The notes beneath the pieces are model-generated. The model was not told where the DNA came from, did no database searches, and saw only the letters and a program-made list of their open reading frames with translations. 64,000 nucleotides of DNA from Ilex aquifolium (taxonomy: Eukaryota > Streptophyta > Magnoliopsida > Aquifoliales > Aquifoliaceae). Below are positions 23,026 through 35,726 of the stretch, in pieces (the stretch's first letter is position 1; every line of letters begins with the position of its first letter). The DNA lies in NCBI GenBank assembly GCA_951799425.1, contig OX637409.1, positions 12,806,960 through 12,870,959 on the forward strand, written 5' to 3'. A program made the translations under genes and the position numbers.

Positions 23026-24589
23026 GGATGAGTTATTTCTGTTCTTGATAGTTGTTTGTTTCTTTCTTCTTTGGTGGATAAATTTCTTCTTTGATAGGAT
23101 ATTGTGGATATTTGAAGTTTCTGTGTTTGGTTACTTCTTTTGTGGATAAATTGAATCTGTAGTGTTGTTGTAAACGATCATATTATGTGAAATGAATGAT
23201 TCAGTTTATCACTTTTATCTGTTTAAATGCATATGTAGAATTAGCACTTTAGTAATTCTGGTTAATGAATGATGAAACGGATGTGGATTCTAAGGCTGCT
23301 TGTTAAAATGACTAAGCATATGATCAGTTTGACACCTCAACTTAGCAACCTAGACTTACACATTTCTTGGAAAACTGGTATTTTCTCTATGCTTAAATTT
23401 TCAAATGTACATTAGTAGTTGTTATTCTTAAGGTACAAGATGATCAGACTCGAAAGTGGAATCGATATATAACCGACATTCCCTGAAACACCCAACATAA
23501 CCAGTGGAGATGACAAAGAATACCATGGTAAGTTTTGAGCTTTACGATGCTTCTGAGAGGATATCAACATTTACTCAAGTGAACTCTTTCACTTCATATT
23601 TTTTTTTTTGAATAATCTCATTAAAACTTGCTTTGATTGACGCAACTAAAGTGATCTGTTAACATATCCCCCAAGAGATCTGTTGACATATCCCCCAAGA
23701 GATCTGTTAATACGACACATACATGTGCACATACTTGAGAAAGGATCTTAGGCCATCTTTGACTTAATTTTGAGCCTTAAGACATTTCTTTTACAAAATT
23801 ATATCCCTAGTTAACTGTGATTGAGCCTTTAATGTACGATCTTTTTCCAAATAGCTCGTATGATTACCAAGCCACAAGAGAATGTACTTGACATACCTTT
23901 GCTATCTAATTTTCTTACACCTTCTTATAAATCAATATGATACAGAAATTCAAGGAAAAGGGAAAAGGCTATGGAGGCTACTATTCAATGACAAGAAAAA
24001 TCGATGGGAACAATTGAAATAGAAAAGAAACAGAAATGTAGGAAATTGCCAAGAAAGTGAAAAATGAGAAAAATGAAAGAAAGAAAAACCATTTATGGGA
24101 AAAATGTCGAAAGCTAGAAAGAAGTGTGCTACATTATAGAATGAAAGGATAGCTTTTGAATATCATTGACATCATTTCGTTAGCCACTGACCTCTGACCA
24201 CATTACAACCTATAAAAGTCCTAATCGATCTCAAGTCTTTTGCATGCATGTGTCGTCAACCAAAAGTGGGATATGATAAATAGTATTTCTTTAAATTGCA
24301 TCAATATTCTTCCATGAGATTATGCCAAAGCATGATTGGTTTGTTTCCTTAAACTTGCTAATTGTGCATGTGATTTTTCGATTGGCCATCCTCTGATCAC
24401 ATGCCATTTGAGAGACAAGTCACTATAATCAGAGCGAATTTTTGTTGCTGAGGGCATTCTAAGAGAGGTTTGTGAAATCAAAACTATCCATGGAGGGTGG
24501 TAAAGTGGAATGTTTGTTATGTAACAATTATTGTTTCTAGAATGACCATTCCTACAGGGAATTCCAAATGCCAATGTGACTGATGCTAA
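23026..24589 (+). other. Long noncoding 3' region of element A
   Basis: No gene. The segment around 23500-23950 (GTGGAGATGA..AAG, then AATAATCTCATTA) aligns with 36108-36200 plus 38550-38640 in B and, reversed, with about 39650-40060 in C. A purine-rich stretch follows (23940-24120). The conserved noncoding part may have a packaging or RNA-processing role, which is inference. Confidence 0.55.
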
Positions 24590-24736
24590 TTGTTGGTTCT
24601 TCTATTACTGTATTCATTGACCATGCAGCCCTAAAATTCTTGCTCAAAAAGAAGGATGCCAAGCCAAGTCTCTTAAGATGGATACTCTTGCTCCAAGAGT
24701 TTGATCTGATCATTAAAGACAAAAAGGGTGTTGAGA
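24590..24736 (+). pseudogene. Displaced RNase H fragment joined to 3' LTR of A
   Basis: 147 bp matching 16125-16266 ([12 protein letters not shown] and [19 protein letters not shown]). Unlike the main copy it lacks the extra A, so its frame stays open through the equivalent of the frameshift. At 24736/24737 it joins directly to LTR sequence equivalent to 6945. Confidence 0.85.
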
Positions 24737-26044
24737 CAACGTTCCAATGCCAGATAACGTTCGAACGTTATCTGCAGGCTGGCTGCAGAGTGGTTAGCTT
24801 TCACTTGGACTTGGGTGGCCATGCACTATTCCTTCACCCCCTCTTGCCTCCCCCTCCTTGCCTATAAATACTCCCATTTTGGGAGAGTAAAAGGAGTAGA
24901 GAGCTTGATGGAGGCTTAAACTCCCACTCATATAGTTGTAGAGTTGTCTTATATTTACTTGTATCAAGGGAGATAGTTCATCTTTTGGTTGCGGATCACC
25001 CTCCAAAAATGACTAGCTTTCTTCTACTTTCAATATATGTTTCATTCACTTCCATTGCTTGAGCTTCTTTCTTCCCTTAGAGGAGTGAAACTCTTCCACT
25101 TTTCTAGAGCTTCGCCAAAGCCATGAAGGGTGGAACGTGATTCACTCATTCTTCGTCGAAGATCGGCTCCTTGTTTATTGTGCTTTACCTTGTGAACCCT
25201 CTACTTGGAGGAATGAGCATCACTCACTTTTTTAGCTTTACCAAAGTCATGAAGAGTGAGTAGTTTCTCATTCACTTTTTAGGAAAAGGTGATGGACATG
25301 TAGAAATTATCCGGAAGTTATATCTGTGCAATTTCAATTATGCTTAATGCTTTATATTCCCCATTCTTATTGAATGATTGATTGCATCTAGCAAAGCTAA
25401 GGTACTTTGTATAACCGGGAGTTCTTTCTATAACATAGATAACTCTTGTATAGAAAGACTCATCGGTTCAAGGCAAGTACCTCGGCTAGATCTTCATGAC
25501 TACCCTTCAATCTTCACCATTATTGTGCTGTAATTAAAGAATGAAAATGGAACATTAATGTCATGATTGTATGTCTTGTAGAAATACTTGCTTGTTTGTA
25601 GACGGGTTGAGTCTCGGCACGGACAATTCTTGTAAACTTCTAGAAAGACATCGGAATCATGTTCTTAATTCTCTCAATCCACCTTTATCTTCCGATTAAC
25701 CTGCTGTTGACACGGGGGTTAATTGATTTATCAAGCACAAATATACTAAACTAGATGATTAACTACATGTCCAGATCCTCAAACTAAAGAGTGACCTTTT
25801 TACGTTTGAGCTTATCTTATATTCTGTCTAGAAAACCTTCTTTGAAAGAATCTTATATTCTGTCCAGGATATCCCATACATCACACAACTTCAAATCTCA
25901 ATGGTTACAATCACTAGGTCTCCACCACTGCTTACTTTGAAAACACTAACAAGAGTTCCCCGTGGATTCGACTCCGGACTCAAACTGGATTATTACTACA
26001 GCTTGACTGCCTGCACTTGGGTGTACACATTTCGGATCAAGCCA
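24737..26044 (+). repeat. Element A 3' LTR, 5'-truncated
   Basis: 1308 bp corresponding to 6945-8251 of the 5' LTR. The first ~458 bp of the LTR are missing and are replaced by the RNase H fragment. TATAAATA at 24863-24870. A perfect 24-bp palindrome lies at 24751-24774. It ends AAGCCA, followed by the duplication ATCAC. Confidence 0.88.
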
Positions 26045-26211
26045 ATCACCTAGAAGCCATACACGGATGAATTCTAATGCCACTTTCATCCACACATAAT
26101 TTTTCCCACTTCCTGCATTGAGCTTGAGGGAGATTAACACTCATCATATACTATAAGCCATATACACAAACAACTGGGTTCATGTGAGAATTTAGGGAAA
26201 ACAATGAAGCA
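26045..26211 (+). repeat. Element B 5' LTR remnant (family E-type end)
   Basis: From about 26085 this matches the ends of E2 (31500-31584) and of B's 3' LTR (39340-39452), including GAGGGAGATTAACACTCA and ATAAGCCATATACACA, and it ends GAAGCA. The upstream part is lost or separated by element A. Confidence 0.75.
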
Positions 26212-26215
26212 TTTT

Positions 26216-26232
26216 TGGCACCGTTGCGGGGA
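26216..26232 (+). other. Decayed tRNA-Asp primer binding site of B
   Basis: TGGCACCGTTGCGGGG differs from the PBS of A by one G-to-A change and one lost C. It lies 5 bp after the LTR end. Confidence 0.8.
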
Positions 26233-26366
26233 AAGGCTAAGCGTTGAGTTTGAAGGTGATTTGGGGACAATAGAGGTAAGTCTCGTGATTTTCATCACAG
26301 GTCGAGTTACGTTGCTCCTTTGTTAATAATTGTGCATAAATTTTCAATTGTAGTTAGTGTATTTGC

Positions 26367-27874
26367 ATGTGGGGTCGTGATATCCAAAATAGACTAGTTA
26401 GACGAGACCTAGGAGTAAACATTAACATGAATCTAGATCTGCCCGAATATGCTAGAGACAATTTTGGGGATGATGGTGCTAACAATCCGAGGGGTGGGGG
26501 AGTACAAAATCCCCGAGCACTAAACCCTTGAATTCAATTTCCCCTCCAAGAAATAAGGGAAATAATCTCCCCATTGATCCCCCGGTGAGATCGATGATAG
26601 ATTATCTCTAACCTACCCGAAGCATTACCCCATCATACATTCTTTTACCCGTGCAAGCACATGGTTTCCTTATAAAATCGGGCATGTTACAACTACTTCC
26701 TCAATTCCATGGTGTGGAATGAGAAAATCCTTACCTATACATTAAGGAGTTTGAAGAAATAGTTGGAACATTTATTTCAAGTCATGTCATGGAAGATCTA
26801 GCACGTATAAAGTTATTCCCCTTTTTTGTCAAGGACAAAGCAAAAACTTGGTTGAACTCCTTGAAACCCTGCTCGATAAGTTCTTGGGCACAAATGTTAT
26901 CTGAATTTCTAAACAAATTCTTTCTGGTACCCAAGACAACTGCTCTAAAGAAATAAATTCAAAACTTCTCTGAAAAACCAAATGAGTAGTTCTATCATGT
27001 TACGATAGATACAAGTACTTGTTGCACTCCATTCCACATCATGGATTTTTTACCGTGGCAACTGGTTAGTTTCTTCTATGAAGGAATTATACCAGGGCAT
27101 CGACAGTTTATTGACATGATGTGCAACAGAGAGTTTTTGAGTAAGGACCCTAATGAGGCCCTAGAGTACTTTAATACATTAGCGGAGAATGCCCAATCTT
27201 GGGCTATCACGGATCCTACCGATGTGTCAAGGTCCTCTCTAGGAAACCAACCAAATTAGGGGGGGGGGGGGATGTATAACTTGTGTGACCAAGAAGATTT
27301 GTTTCCTAAGATAGCAAAATTATCCCATAAGGTGGAGAGCTTAGAGGTTAATAGGAGGCATGAGGTGTCGAATGTCACTAAGGCCGAGGAATCTTGCTAA
27401 ATATGTGAGAGTGTTGAGCATTTTATTGCGGAGTGTCCAAACATTCCGGCACTGAAGGAAGTATACTATGAGCAAGTAAATGCATTTAACCAAAGTAGGC
27501 ATTCATATTCCCCACACTCTAACACATACAATCCGGGATAGAGCTCCCACCCGAACTTTAGTTGGAAGAATGACAACCCTATTCCTCATGGGTCCACTTC
27601 ATTGTCATCTCCCATCCCACCTAAGAAAAATCAATCATTTTATGGTCATAGTCCGTCATTTAGCTCCTAATATCCACGGTCCAATCCACAAGAGTTTTCA
27701 TAAAACCCACCTCAACAAGGGTTTGGTCAACAAGGACCACTCAATCCGCCCACATACCAACCTCCTCACAAGAGAAATTTCGAGGATGTCATGCATCAAT
27801 TCATTCAAAGTCAAACCACAATCAATAATCAAAATGCCGCTGCTTTTAATGACATTCAGACACAAATCACTAAT
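26367..27874 (+). pseudogene. Element B gag, heavily mutated
   Basis: Starts at the ATG at 26367 (MWGRDIQNRL). Recognisable pieces are ENPYLYIKEFE, KDKAKTWLNSL, FHIMDFLPWQLVSFFYEG, and a zinc knuckle of form C-x2-C-x4-H-x4-C near 27399-27440 with a stop inside it. Multiple stops and frameshifts are present. The G10 run at 27260 is one of them. The frame is cut by insertion of LTR E2 at 27875, and the C-terminus resumes after 31584. Confidence 0.82.
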
Positions 27875-28327
27875 TGATGAGCGCGTAATATTGCATATTT
27901 AACGGCCTCATTACATGTATTTTAACTTAACTTTGCATTTAATTACTTAGAGTTCGTCTTATTTGTGAATATGTGAAATTTTTGATGTTGCAGGTAATCA
28001 TAGAGTAATTGATGGCTTTCGAAACCCTGCAACTATGTGTGGATTAGTGTTGAAGATATGGACACATTATATGAGGATTTGGAGGCTTAAAAGTGAATGA
28101 AATCAAGGAGGTATCGGTACTTGGTAACATAGGTACCGACACCCACACTATTTGGTATTGGTACCTTGGTATTACCCATTTTTTACCATGTCCACTTCAA
28201 ATCTGAAAAAGTGCAAAACATGAAAGTTGTAGATCTGGATGTCCTCTATCTTGCGTCAAAATTTTGTGGGATCAAAAGTTATGACAAAATTACAAAAACT
28301 TGTCCTGAACTTGCATCCCCCTTACGA

Positions 28328-28406
28328 CCTACCAGTAGAAGGAAACCAAAATCTACCGGTAGGTTTTGCACACTGGAGTTAGACCTACTGGAAACCTACC
28401 GGTAGG
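28328..28406 (+). promoter_or_regulatory. CCTACCGGTAGG palindromes in E2
   Basis: Perfect copies at about 28353 and 28395, with degenerate ones at 28328 and 28384. They follow the same flank (AAAGTTATGACAAAATTAC, then GTCC) that precedes the cassettes in E1 and E3. Confidence 0.8.
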
Positions 28407-29260
28407 TTTTGCTGACACATGCTAGAACCTGAAACTCAGACTCTACCTGCTTGGGGGGCCCACCTCTACTTCTCCCACACATCCCCTGACATATTCTACA
28501 TACAAGCATGCCTCCCTACACCTAGGATTGAACTTTGGAAGAAAAAGCATGGAAGAGGAAGAGAGAGAAATAGGGAGGCATGGTGGGTTGTAGGCTAGGC
28601 TTATCGTAGCTTGTGCAAGTGTCAAATCACTTCCCATTGATGGGAAGTCAAATCACATAGGCTAAGGGAAGAGGGATGAACGAAATTTACCAAGTCTTAC
28701 ACCATTTATATAGATTTTGACAAGCTTTTGGAAGGAAGAGGCTACCTAAGCTTAGGAATAGTTTTAGAGATAGAAAGCTCAAGGAAGAAGATGAAGTTAG
28801 AGAGAGAAAGTTCAATTTTCATATTTGTTTACCATTTTCAGTGTTTTAAGCTTTAAACTACTTGTAATCTTTCCCTTTTTCACTTTCAAATCTTTCATTC
28901 AAGTTGTATGCAAGCTTAGCTAAGTATTTCTAGCATTTTCAAGTTCTATATTTGGGTATTTGTTTTCAATCTTTGTATTTTGACTATGAATGCCATTTCT
29001 CTTGTAGTTTAACTCTTTTCTTGCATTAATACTAGTTCCATGTTTCATTTCTTCATCATGTCTCTTTACATTATTCATGTCTTTGCATTCATTATGAGTA
29101 GTTAAGTTTTTAGTTGGCTAATCCAGGGGAGATTTCTTCTTGGGTATGCTAAATCAACTCTCCTCCATTCTTCCTCGTAGTGTAAAGTGCTTGGTTTGAC
29201 TAGGTTGAGTGCAGACATGGTTGTGAGCTCTTGATACATAGTAGACTTGTCACGGGGTAT

Positions 29261-31113
29261 TGATTGATTGGTAATTACGTCGTTCCTAACCTCGTAACAT
29301 CACCCTCACCCTCAATGTGTGTATGTGGCTTATAGTGATGGGGGAGTGTCACTCTCCCTCCGGATGATGCAAGAAGATAGGAAACAACAACAAAATGGAT
29401 GTGAATGGAAATGTGATGAACAAAATAGATGGAATGAGATGCGGTGTGCACAAAAATGCTCCCCAAATCGAAAGGAGTCTTTTGTGGTCGTGTGTTTTAC
29501 TTGGAAAATATTCCAAGGTCGTCTCCTCAGGGAAGGAAAGGGAGTTTTGTGAAAGTGATTTTGCAAAAGTGAAAAGAAAGTGTAAAATCTTGTATTTGAG
29601 TTTTGTGTTTGGTTTGTGAATGAAAATGCAAATAAAGCAAGTGTTGATTAACCACAAAGGTTCACTCCAATGGGAATGTCAAGCCAACTCAAAGCCTTCC
29701 TCCGATTGAGCATGAATGAACGATTGATTCGGGGGAAGCTAGGGACGAGATTGGTGAGTAATCTAAGCATAAACCGTGACTAGGCCTACGGAATATCAAA
29801 GGCTCACCAACTCATCCACTCTCAACCCCGTCAAACCGAACCATTTGACTCAAAAGGGAGGAAAGAAGAAGAGTTGAAATGGAATCCCCAAGAGGAATTT
29901 TCCCTTGGATTAACCAACTTAAATCCTAGCTAATCATACATAAAAATGAAAGACAAGCATAATGTAAAGACATATAATGAAGACATGAAGCATGAAAATT
30001 AACTTACAACAAGAAATCTAAAGCTATGAAGAGAAATATTCAAAACCCATTTTAAGCTAAAAATGAAGAACATGAAAGCATAACAATGGTGAAATGAAGA
30101 ACATGTAAGTAAACTTGCAATAGACTTGAAAGGAATGAGATTAAAGACAATAGATTAAAATTAGAAGATCCTTACAAGAGATTACATGACAATGGAATGA
30201 AGAGAATGCAAAAATGTAAACTTTCGGCACTATTCATTGTCTTCTTCATTGGAACTAAACTAAGCTTAGGTAGCCCCCCTCAATACAAGCTTGTAATGTT
30301 GAATATATAGAGTGTATGCCTCTCATTTTCGTGCATGGTGGTCCCCCCTAGCTGTGTGAACGAGCTCCCATCAAGAGAGGGCTGAATGGATGGCTTTGAC
30401 AGGCTAGGGAGAGCATAGCCTGGTAGCCCACTTCCCTCCCCCTTCCTTCAATGTTCAAGCCTCAAAAGTCTTCCCCAAGGTGTAAGAGAGACATGGTTGT
30501 GTAAGGAAATGTTGGGGGAAACGTGGGGGAATCGATGGTGGGACCCCCAAGCAAGTGGGGCTGAGTTGCAGGAGCATCGGGGCTGCTTCAGGGGAGCGTA
30601 CCGGTACGCGTACCGGTACCCCGAACACCAGAAACTTCGGCGTACCGGTACCCTCTTTTCTGCTCTGGACCACTTTTGGTAGAATCGGCATAACTTTTGA
30701 TCCAACCGTTGGATTGAGCTGAAATTTTGACAAAAAATATAAGACACCCAGATCTACAACTTTCAAGTTTTGAACTTTTTCAAATTCTGAGTAGATCATG
30801 GTCAAAATGGAGGAACTCCGAGGCAGTACTTCCAAACGATGTGGCTGCTGATGCCCTTGTTCCCAAGCACCAATGCCTTCTTGATTTCTTCACTTTTAAG
30901 CCTCCAATTCTTCATGTATTGTGTCCATGCCTTCACCACACATCCATCAAGGTTGCAATGTCCTAAAATCAATCATTTAAGCTATAAAAGGTTGCAACAT
31001 CAAAATATCAACATTATAGTTCAAAACGGCTAACTTCTAAGCACTTATATGCAAAAGTTGAGTTGAAATGCTAGCAATAAGGCCATGAAATATGTAAAAT
31101 TACGCACTCATCA
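29261..31113 (-). mobile_element. Solo LTR E3, reverse, inside E2
   Basis: 1853 bp. On the minus strand it starts TGATGAGTGCG at 31113 and ends CCAATCAATCA at 29261. Exact duplication GGTAT (29256-29260, 31114-31118). Its length is almost identical to E2. Confidence 0.92.
30591..30652 (-). promoter_or_regulatory. GTACCGGTAC palindromes in E3
   Basis: Three copies: two adjoining within 30598-30620 and one at about 30640-30652. They replace the CTACCGGTAG of E2 at the same LTR position. Confidence 0.82.
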
Positions 31114-31584
31114 GGTATGCTTGAGCCTACACCTCTACATTAGTCCCTCACTTCCTGCGAATCAATCAAGCATCGAGACACCATTGGAAGAATGTTTTGA
31201 GTTGATTTGACATTCCCATTGGAATGACCCTTTCGGATTAGCCAACCTTGTTTTCATTACATTTTTAGCAAAAACTCCACTCACCAAAACACAAACTCAC
31301 AAGACTTTACACTTTTCCATTTTTACAAAATCACTTTCACCACAATTCGACCTTCCTTCCCTGAGGAGACGACATTGGAATACCCATTCCAAGTAAAACA
31401 CGACACTTACAAATCTCTCTTCGCTTGGGGAGCACTTTTGCACACACACACACATTTTCATCCACACACATGTTTTCCCCATTTCTAGCATTGAACCCGA
31501 GGGAGAGTGACACTCACCTACACACAAAAGCCATATACACATTAAGGGTTCGTGTTTGGAGATTAGGGTGAACGCGATCAAGCA

Positions 31585-32620
31585 CTAAGTTGACTAATGC
31601 AATGGGGTCTTTCCAACATGAAAAAGAGAAATTTCCCGCTGAACCCCAAGGATCAACATGTGATTGAATCATTCGATGTTCCTAAAGAGAATTTTGAGCA
31701 ACTCAAGGCTATCACTGCTCTTAGGAGTGGGAAGGAAATAGACAAAACCATTTTACCTAAGGTCTCACCCAAAATTTTTTTAAAAAATGAAAAAGAGACC
31801 AAGGGTAACTCCGAAGAGGGTGAACCACTTGAGAAGCCTAAGATTGTTGACTTGACTGTGAATGATTGTCCTATCCCGGCTCCCTATCCCCAACGGTTGA
31901 GGGCCTTGCTAAAATTGCTAACTATTATGATATTCTTGAGATGTTTAAGAAGGTAAAGATCCCTTCTTGATGCCACTCCTTGATGCCATCAAGCAAATCC
32001 CTTCTTGTGCAAAAATATTGATGGACTTATGCACCTTGAAGAGGAAATTGAATGTGCACAAGAAGCCTTCCTCACCGAGTAAGAAAATTCCATCTTAAGG
32101 ACAAACACTCTGCCCAAGTTCAAGGATCCTGACTGCCCTACTATTGTCATCACCATTGGGAATTGCCGTGTGGAGCGAGCGTTGCAAGACTTGGGGGCAA
32201 GTGTCAACCTTCTACCATTCTCGGTGTATCAACAACTACAGCTTGAGGAGTTGAAACCAATTTCTAGCACTCTTTAGCTAGCGGATCGGAGCATGAGAAC
32301 ATGAGGGGGAGTAGTGGAGGATGTGTTGGTCCAAGTGGAAAATTTTTATTTTTCCGTTGATTTCATTGTGCTTGATACTCACCCTGTTGCTAACCCTAAT
32401 TCACAGATTCCTGTCATATTAGGTAGACCTTTCCTTGCAACTTCTAATGCCATGGTCAATTGCAAGAATGGTCTAATGAAGCTTGCATTTGGAAACATGA
32501 CAATGGATCTTAATTTGTTCAACCTTTGTAAGCAAAGGTGGGAACTTGGACCCCGACATTTGGAAAACTACCGCCACAAGAAAAGAAAATTTTTCTATCC
32601 ACAGTGCAACCACCCACTTT
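31585..32620 (+). pseudogene. Element B gag C-terminus and protease
   Basis: Resumes gag after E2 with an EKEKFPAEPQ linker, ITALRSGKEIDK, CPIPAPYPQRL, then a protease with an intact active-site motif D-L-G-A-S at 32188-32202 and ILGRPFLATSNA near 32430. Frames shift several times, and stops interrupt the region after SSTL and before GGVVEDVLV. Unlike element A, the catalytic motif itself survives. Confidence 0.82.
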
Positions 32621-33600
32621 GGAGTTGAAGTCATTACCATCTACACTTAAATATGAATTCTTGGGGTAGAACCAAACATTTCCAGTGGTGATAAGCTCTT
32701 TATTGGAGCCAAAGCAAGAGGAAGAACTATTGCGAGTCTTGAGAAAGCATAAAGGAGCCATTGGTTGGACCATTGTTGACATCAAGGGAATTAGCCCTCT
32801 CATTTGCACTCATAGAATATATCTTGAAGAAGACACCAAACCATCCCGACAACCATAAAGAAAACTCAATCCCATTATGAAGTATGTGGTTAGAGATGAA
32901 ATGTTAAAGCTACTTGACATGGGAATTATCTTTGCAATTGCCGACAATAAATGGGTTAGTCCCACATAGGTGGTGCCAAAGAAGTCAGAAGTGATGGTGG
33001 TGGCCAATGAGGAGAATGAGTTGATTCCGATGCGGGTGGTCACTGGTTGGAGAGTTTGCATAGATTACTGGAAGCTTAACTCATGCACTCGAAATGATCA
33101 CTTTCCGTTACCATTCCTTGATCAAGTGTTAGAAAGGGTAGCCAAACATCTTTTCTATTGCTTCTTAGATGGCTACTCTAGTTACAATCAAATAGAGATC
33201 ACGTTGGAGGATCAAGAGAAAACTACATTCACGTGCCCCTTTGGAACATATGCCTATCGCGGAATGCCATTTGGGCTATTTAATGCCCTGGGAACTTTTC
33301 AAAGATGTATGATGGGAATATTCAACGACATGGTGGAAAAGATTGTGGAGGTTTTCATGGATGACTTCTAAGTGTTTGGGGACTTGTTTGAAGGATGTTT
33401 GGAAAATTTAGAGAAAGTTTTAGAGAGATGTGAAGAGAAGAATTTGGTGATTACCTAAGAGAAGTGTCATTTTATGGTAACTTAGGGGATCGTGCTTGGA
33501 AACATTGTGTCTGCAAAAGGAATCAAAGTGGACAATCTAAAGTGGAAGCAATTTCTAATCTACCCACTCCAAGGATAGTCAAGGACATCTGGTTGTTTCT
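32621..33600 (+). pseudogene. Element B reverse transcriptase
   Basis: Has GWRVCIDYWKLNS, DHFPLPFLDQVLERV, TTFTCPFGTYAYRGMPFG and the catalytic motif VFMDDF, followed immediately by TAA at 33369-33371. Further stops lie at 33450-33490. The Gly-Trp pair mutated in element A is intact here (near 33050). Confidence 0.85.
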
Positions 33601-34130
33601 TGGCCATGCACTATTGCTGTTTCATTAAGGATTTCAGTGCATTGGCAAGACCTTTGACAAATTTGCTAGCAAAGGATGTTCCATTCGTGTGGTTAGATGA
33701 TTGTGAGTCATCTTTCCAAAAACTTAAAAGTATGCTTATCTCACCTCCAATCATGCGACCACCCCAATGGGAACTCCCATTTGAGCTCATGTGCTACGCA
33801 TAGTGGTTACGCAGTTGGCACAGTGCTAGGTCAAAGGGAAGATAAATTTTTTTTATGTAATATACTATGCTAGCAAAACTCTAAATGAATCACAAATGAA
33901 TTACACTAGTACTGAGAAAGAGTTGCTGGATAAATTTAGGTCATACATCATTGGTTCACCTATTGTAGTTTATACTGATCATTCTACTTTGAAGTATTTG
34001 TTGTCTAAGCAAGATGCTAAATCGAGACTAATAAGGTGGATACTCCTCCTTCAAGAATTTCATCTGATCATCAAGGATAAAAAAAGAGTTGAGAATGTGG
34101 TGGTGGACCATTTGTCACGACTTGTTGTCC
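33601..34130 (+). pseudogene. Element B RNase H domain
   Basis: Contains CCFIKDFSALARPLTNLL, FELMCYA (the Asp of the first catalytic block is lost through a frameshift), STEKELLDKFRSYI, YTDHSTLKYLLSKQDAK and [16 protein letters not shown]. The open frame from 33896 runs on into integrase to 34594. Confidence 0.8.
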
Positions 34131-35510
34131 AAGATACCGAAGAGCACATCCTTATCCTTGATGAGCATTTATTTTCTATCCATTCAGTTTGTCCGTGGTA
34201 CGCTAATATTTGCAATTTTCTTGCCACAGGACAAATACCCCCACACTGGAGCCCGGAAGATAAGAGAAGATTCATGGCGGATGTGAAGTATTTCTACTTC
34301 GGCAACCTGTACTTGTTCAAGTATTGCCTTGACCAAGTCATGAGGTGGTGTGTACCAAAAAATAAACAACGGGATGTCCGCTCCTTCTATCATTCTAAAG
34401 CGTGTGGCGGGCACTTCTCTTCCAAGAAGACTTCAGCTAAGATTTTACAAAGTGGTTTTTATTGGCCAACATTGATTAAAGATTGTGTTTCATTTTCCAA
34501 GCAATGTCATAGGTGTCAGAGGTTGGGAAGTGTGACCCATAGAAATACGATGCCCTTCTCCCCCGTTCTTGTCCTTGAAATTTTTGATTGTTAGGGCATC
34601 GATTTCAAGGGTCTATTCCTGATGTCCTTTGGCTACCTTTACATACTCCTGGCAGTTGACTGTGTCCAAGTGGGTAAAGGCAATCCCAACCAAGACCAAC
34701 AATCACCAAGTCGTGGTCAAGTTTTTAAAATAAAACATTTTGTATAGGTTTGGGGATGTCTCGTGCAATGATAAGTGATGGTGGCCCACATTTTTTGCAA
34801 TAGACCATTTTTTTCCTTAATGCATAAATATGGCATAACACACAAGGTGTCTACCACTTATCACCCACAGACTAATGGCCAAGCTGAGTTGGCCAATAGG
34901 GAGATAAAGAACATACTTGAGAAAATGGTTAACCCGAATCAAAAGGATTAATGACTTAGGTTAACTGATTCCTTGTGGGCTTACCACATTGCTTATAAGA
35001 CCATTCTTGGTATGTCTCCCTATAGGTTAGTCTACGACAATGCTTGTCACTCTCCGGTGGAGATGGAGCATAAGACATATTGGGCCATAAAAATTTTGAA
35101 TTTCAACCTAAGATTAGCTAGGGATTATAGGAAGTTGGAGATAAATGAATTTGAGTAAATTCATTGAGATGCATACGAGAGCTCTAGAATTCACAAAGAG
35201 AGTGCCAAATTTTTTTATGACAAATCCATTTTGAGAAAAACATGCAAGCCCAGCCAAAAAATGCTCTTGTATACTTCTTGCCTCTCAATTTTTCCAAGGA
35301 AAACTTCGATCGAGATGGAATTGCCCCTACATTGTCAAGGTGGCCTACCCACATGGAGCCATGGATATGGAAAACCCCAAGGATGGTAAAACATTCAAGG
35401 TCAACAGTCAAAGACTTAAACCATTCGTTAAGGGTTTTGAACTTCAAGAAGTTGAGGAGGAGTTGGTGGATCCGCTCTATCCAGATATCGTTGAGGCATA
35501 ACTGTTCAGG
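34131..35510 (+). pseudogene. Element B integrase
   Basis: HHCC region (HSKACGGHFSSKKT to CHRCQRLG), a stop replacing the Trp before GIDF at 34594, the core with decayed Asp regions, [14 protein letters not shown] with the catalytic Glu, [11 protein letters not shown], and a C-terminal part ending near 35510. Many frameshifts after 34660. Confidence 0.82.
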
Positions 35511-35726
35511 TAGATATTAGTGTACAATTGTTTTTCTTTTTACTTTACTTTACAAGTTAAATTGTTCACTCATTTTCAATCGTACATAGTGTTCTTTCTT
35601 CGTGTGTGCAGCTAGCGGTGTTTTTGTTAAAGCTCATTGCGAGGTGTTCTCTTACCCTTCTTGCTTTTTAATATCTATCATCTCATTGCATGTCTTTTTG
35701 TTGTATTGAGGACAGTGCGTAGTTCA

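Larger units (their letters stand above)
6487..26044 (+). mobile_element. Element A: Athila/Tat-like Ty3/gypsy retrotransposon with nested insertions
   Basis: Boundaries come from the LTR start TGATTAGTAG at 6487, the LTR end AAGCCA at 26044, and an exact duplication ATCAC (6482-6486, 26045-26049). Order: 5' LTR, tRNA-Asp PBS, gag, protease, RT, RNase H, integrase, PPT-like tract, small Cys-rich ORF, ORF3, noncoding 3' region, truncated 3' LTR. The nested pieces F1 (with E1 inside) and F2 account for about 6.5 kb. Coding genes are all broken. The lineage is inferred from the tRNA-Asp PBS, protein motifs (LRSGK, ILGRPFLAT, FMDDF) and the extra 3' gene. Confidence 0.82.
27875..31584 (+). mobile_element. 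Solo LTR E2 in B gag, itself split by E3
   Basis: E2 consists of 27875-29260 and 31119-31584 (1852 bp in total). It starts TGATGAGCGCG and ends GATCAAGCA. Flanks CTAAT (27870-27874) and CTAAG (31585-31589) are a 4/5 target duplication. No internal region is present. Removing E3 restores a continuous LTR colinear with B's 3' LTR end (38926-39452). Confidence 0.82.
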
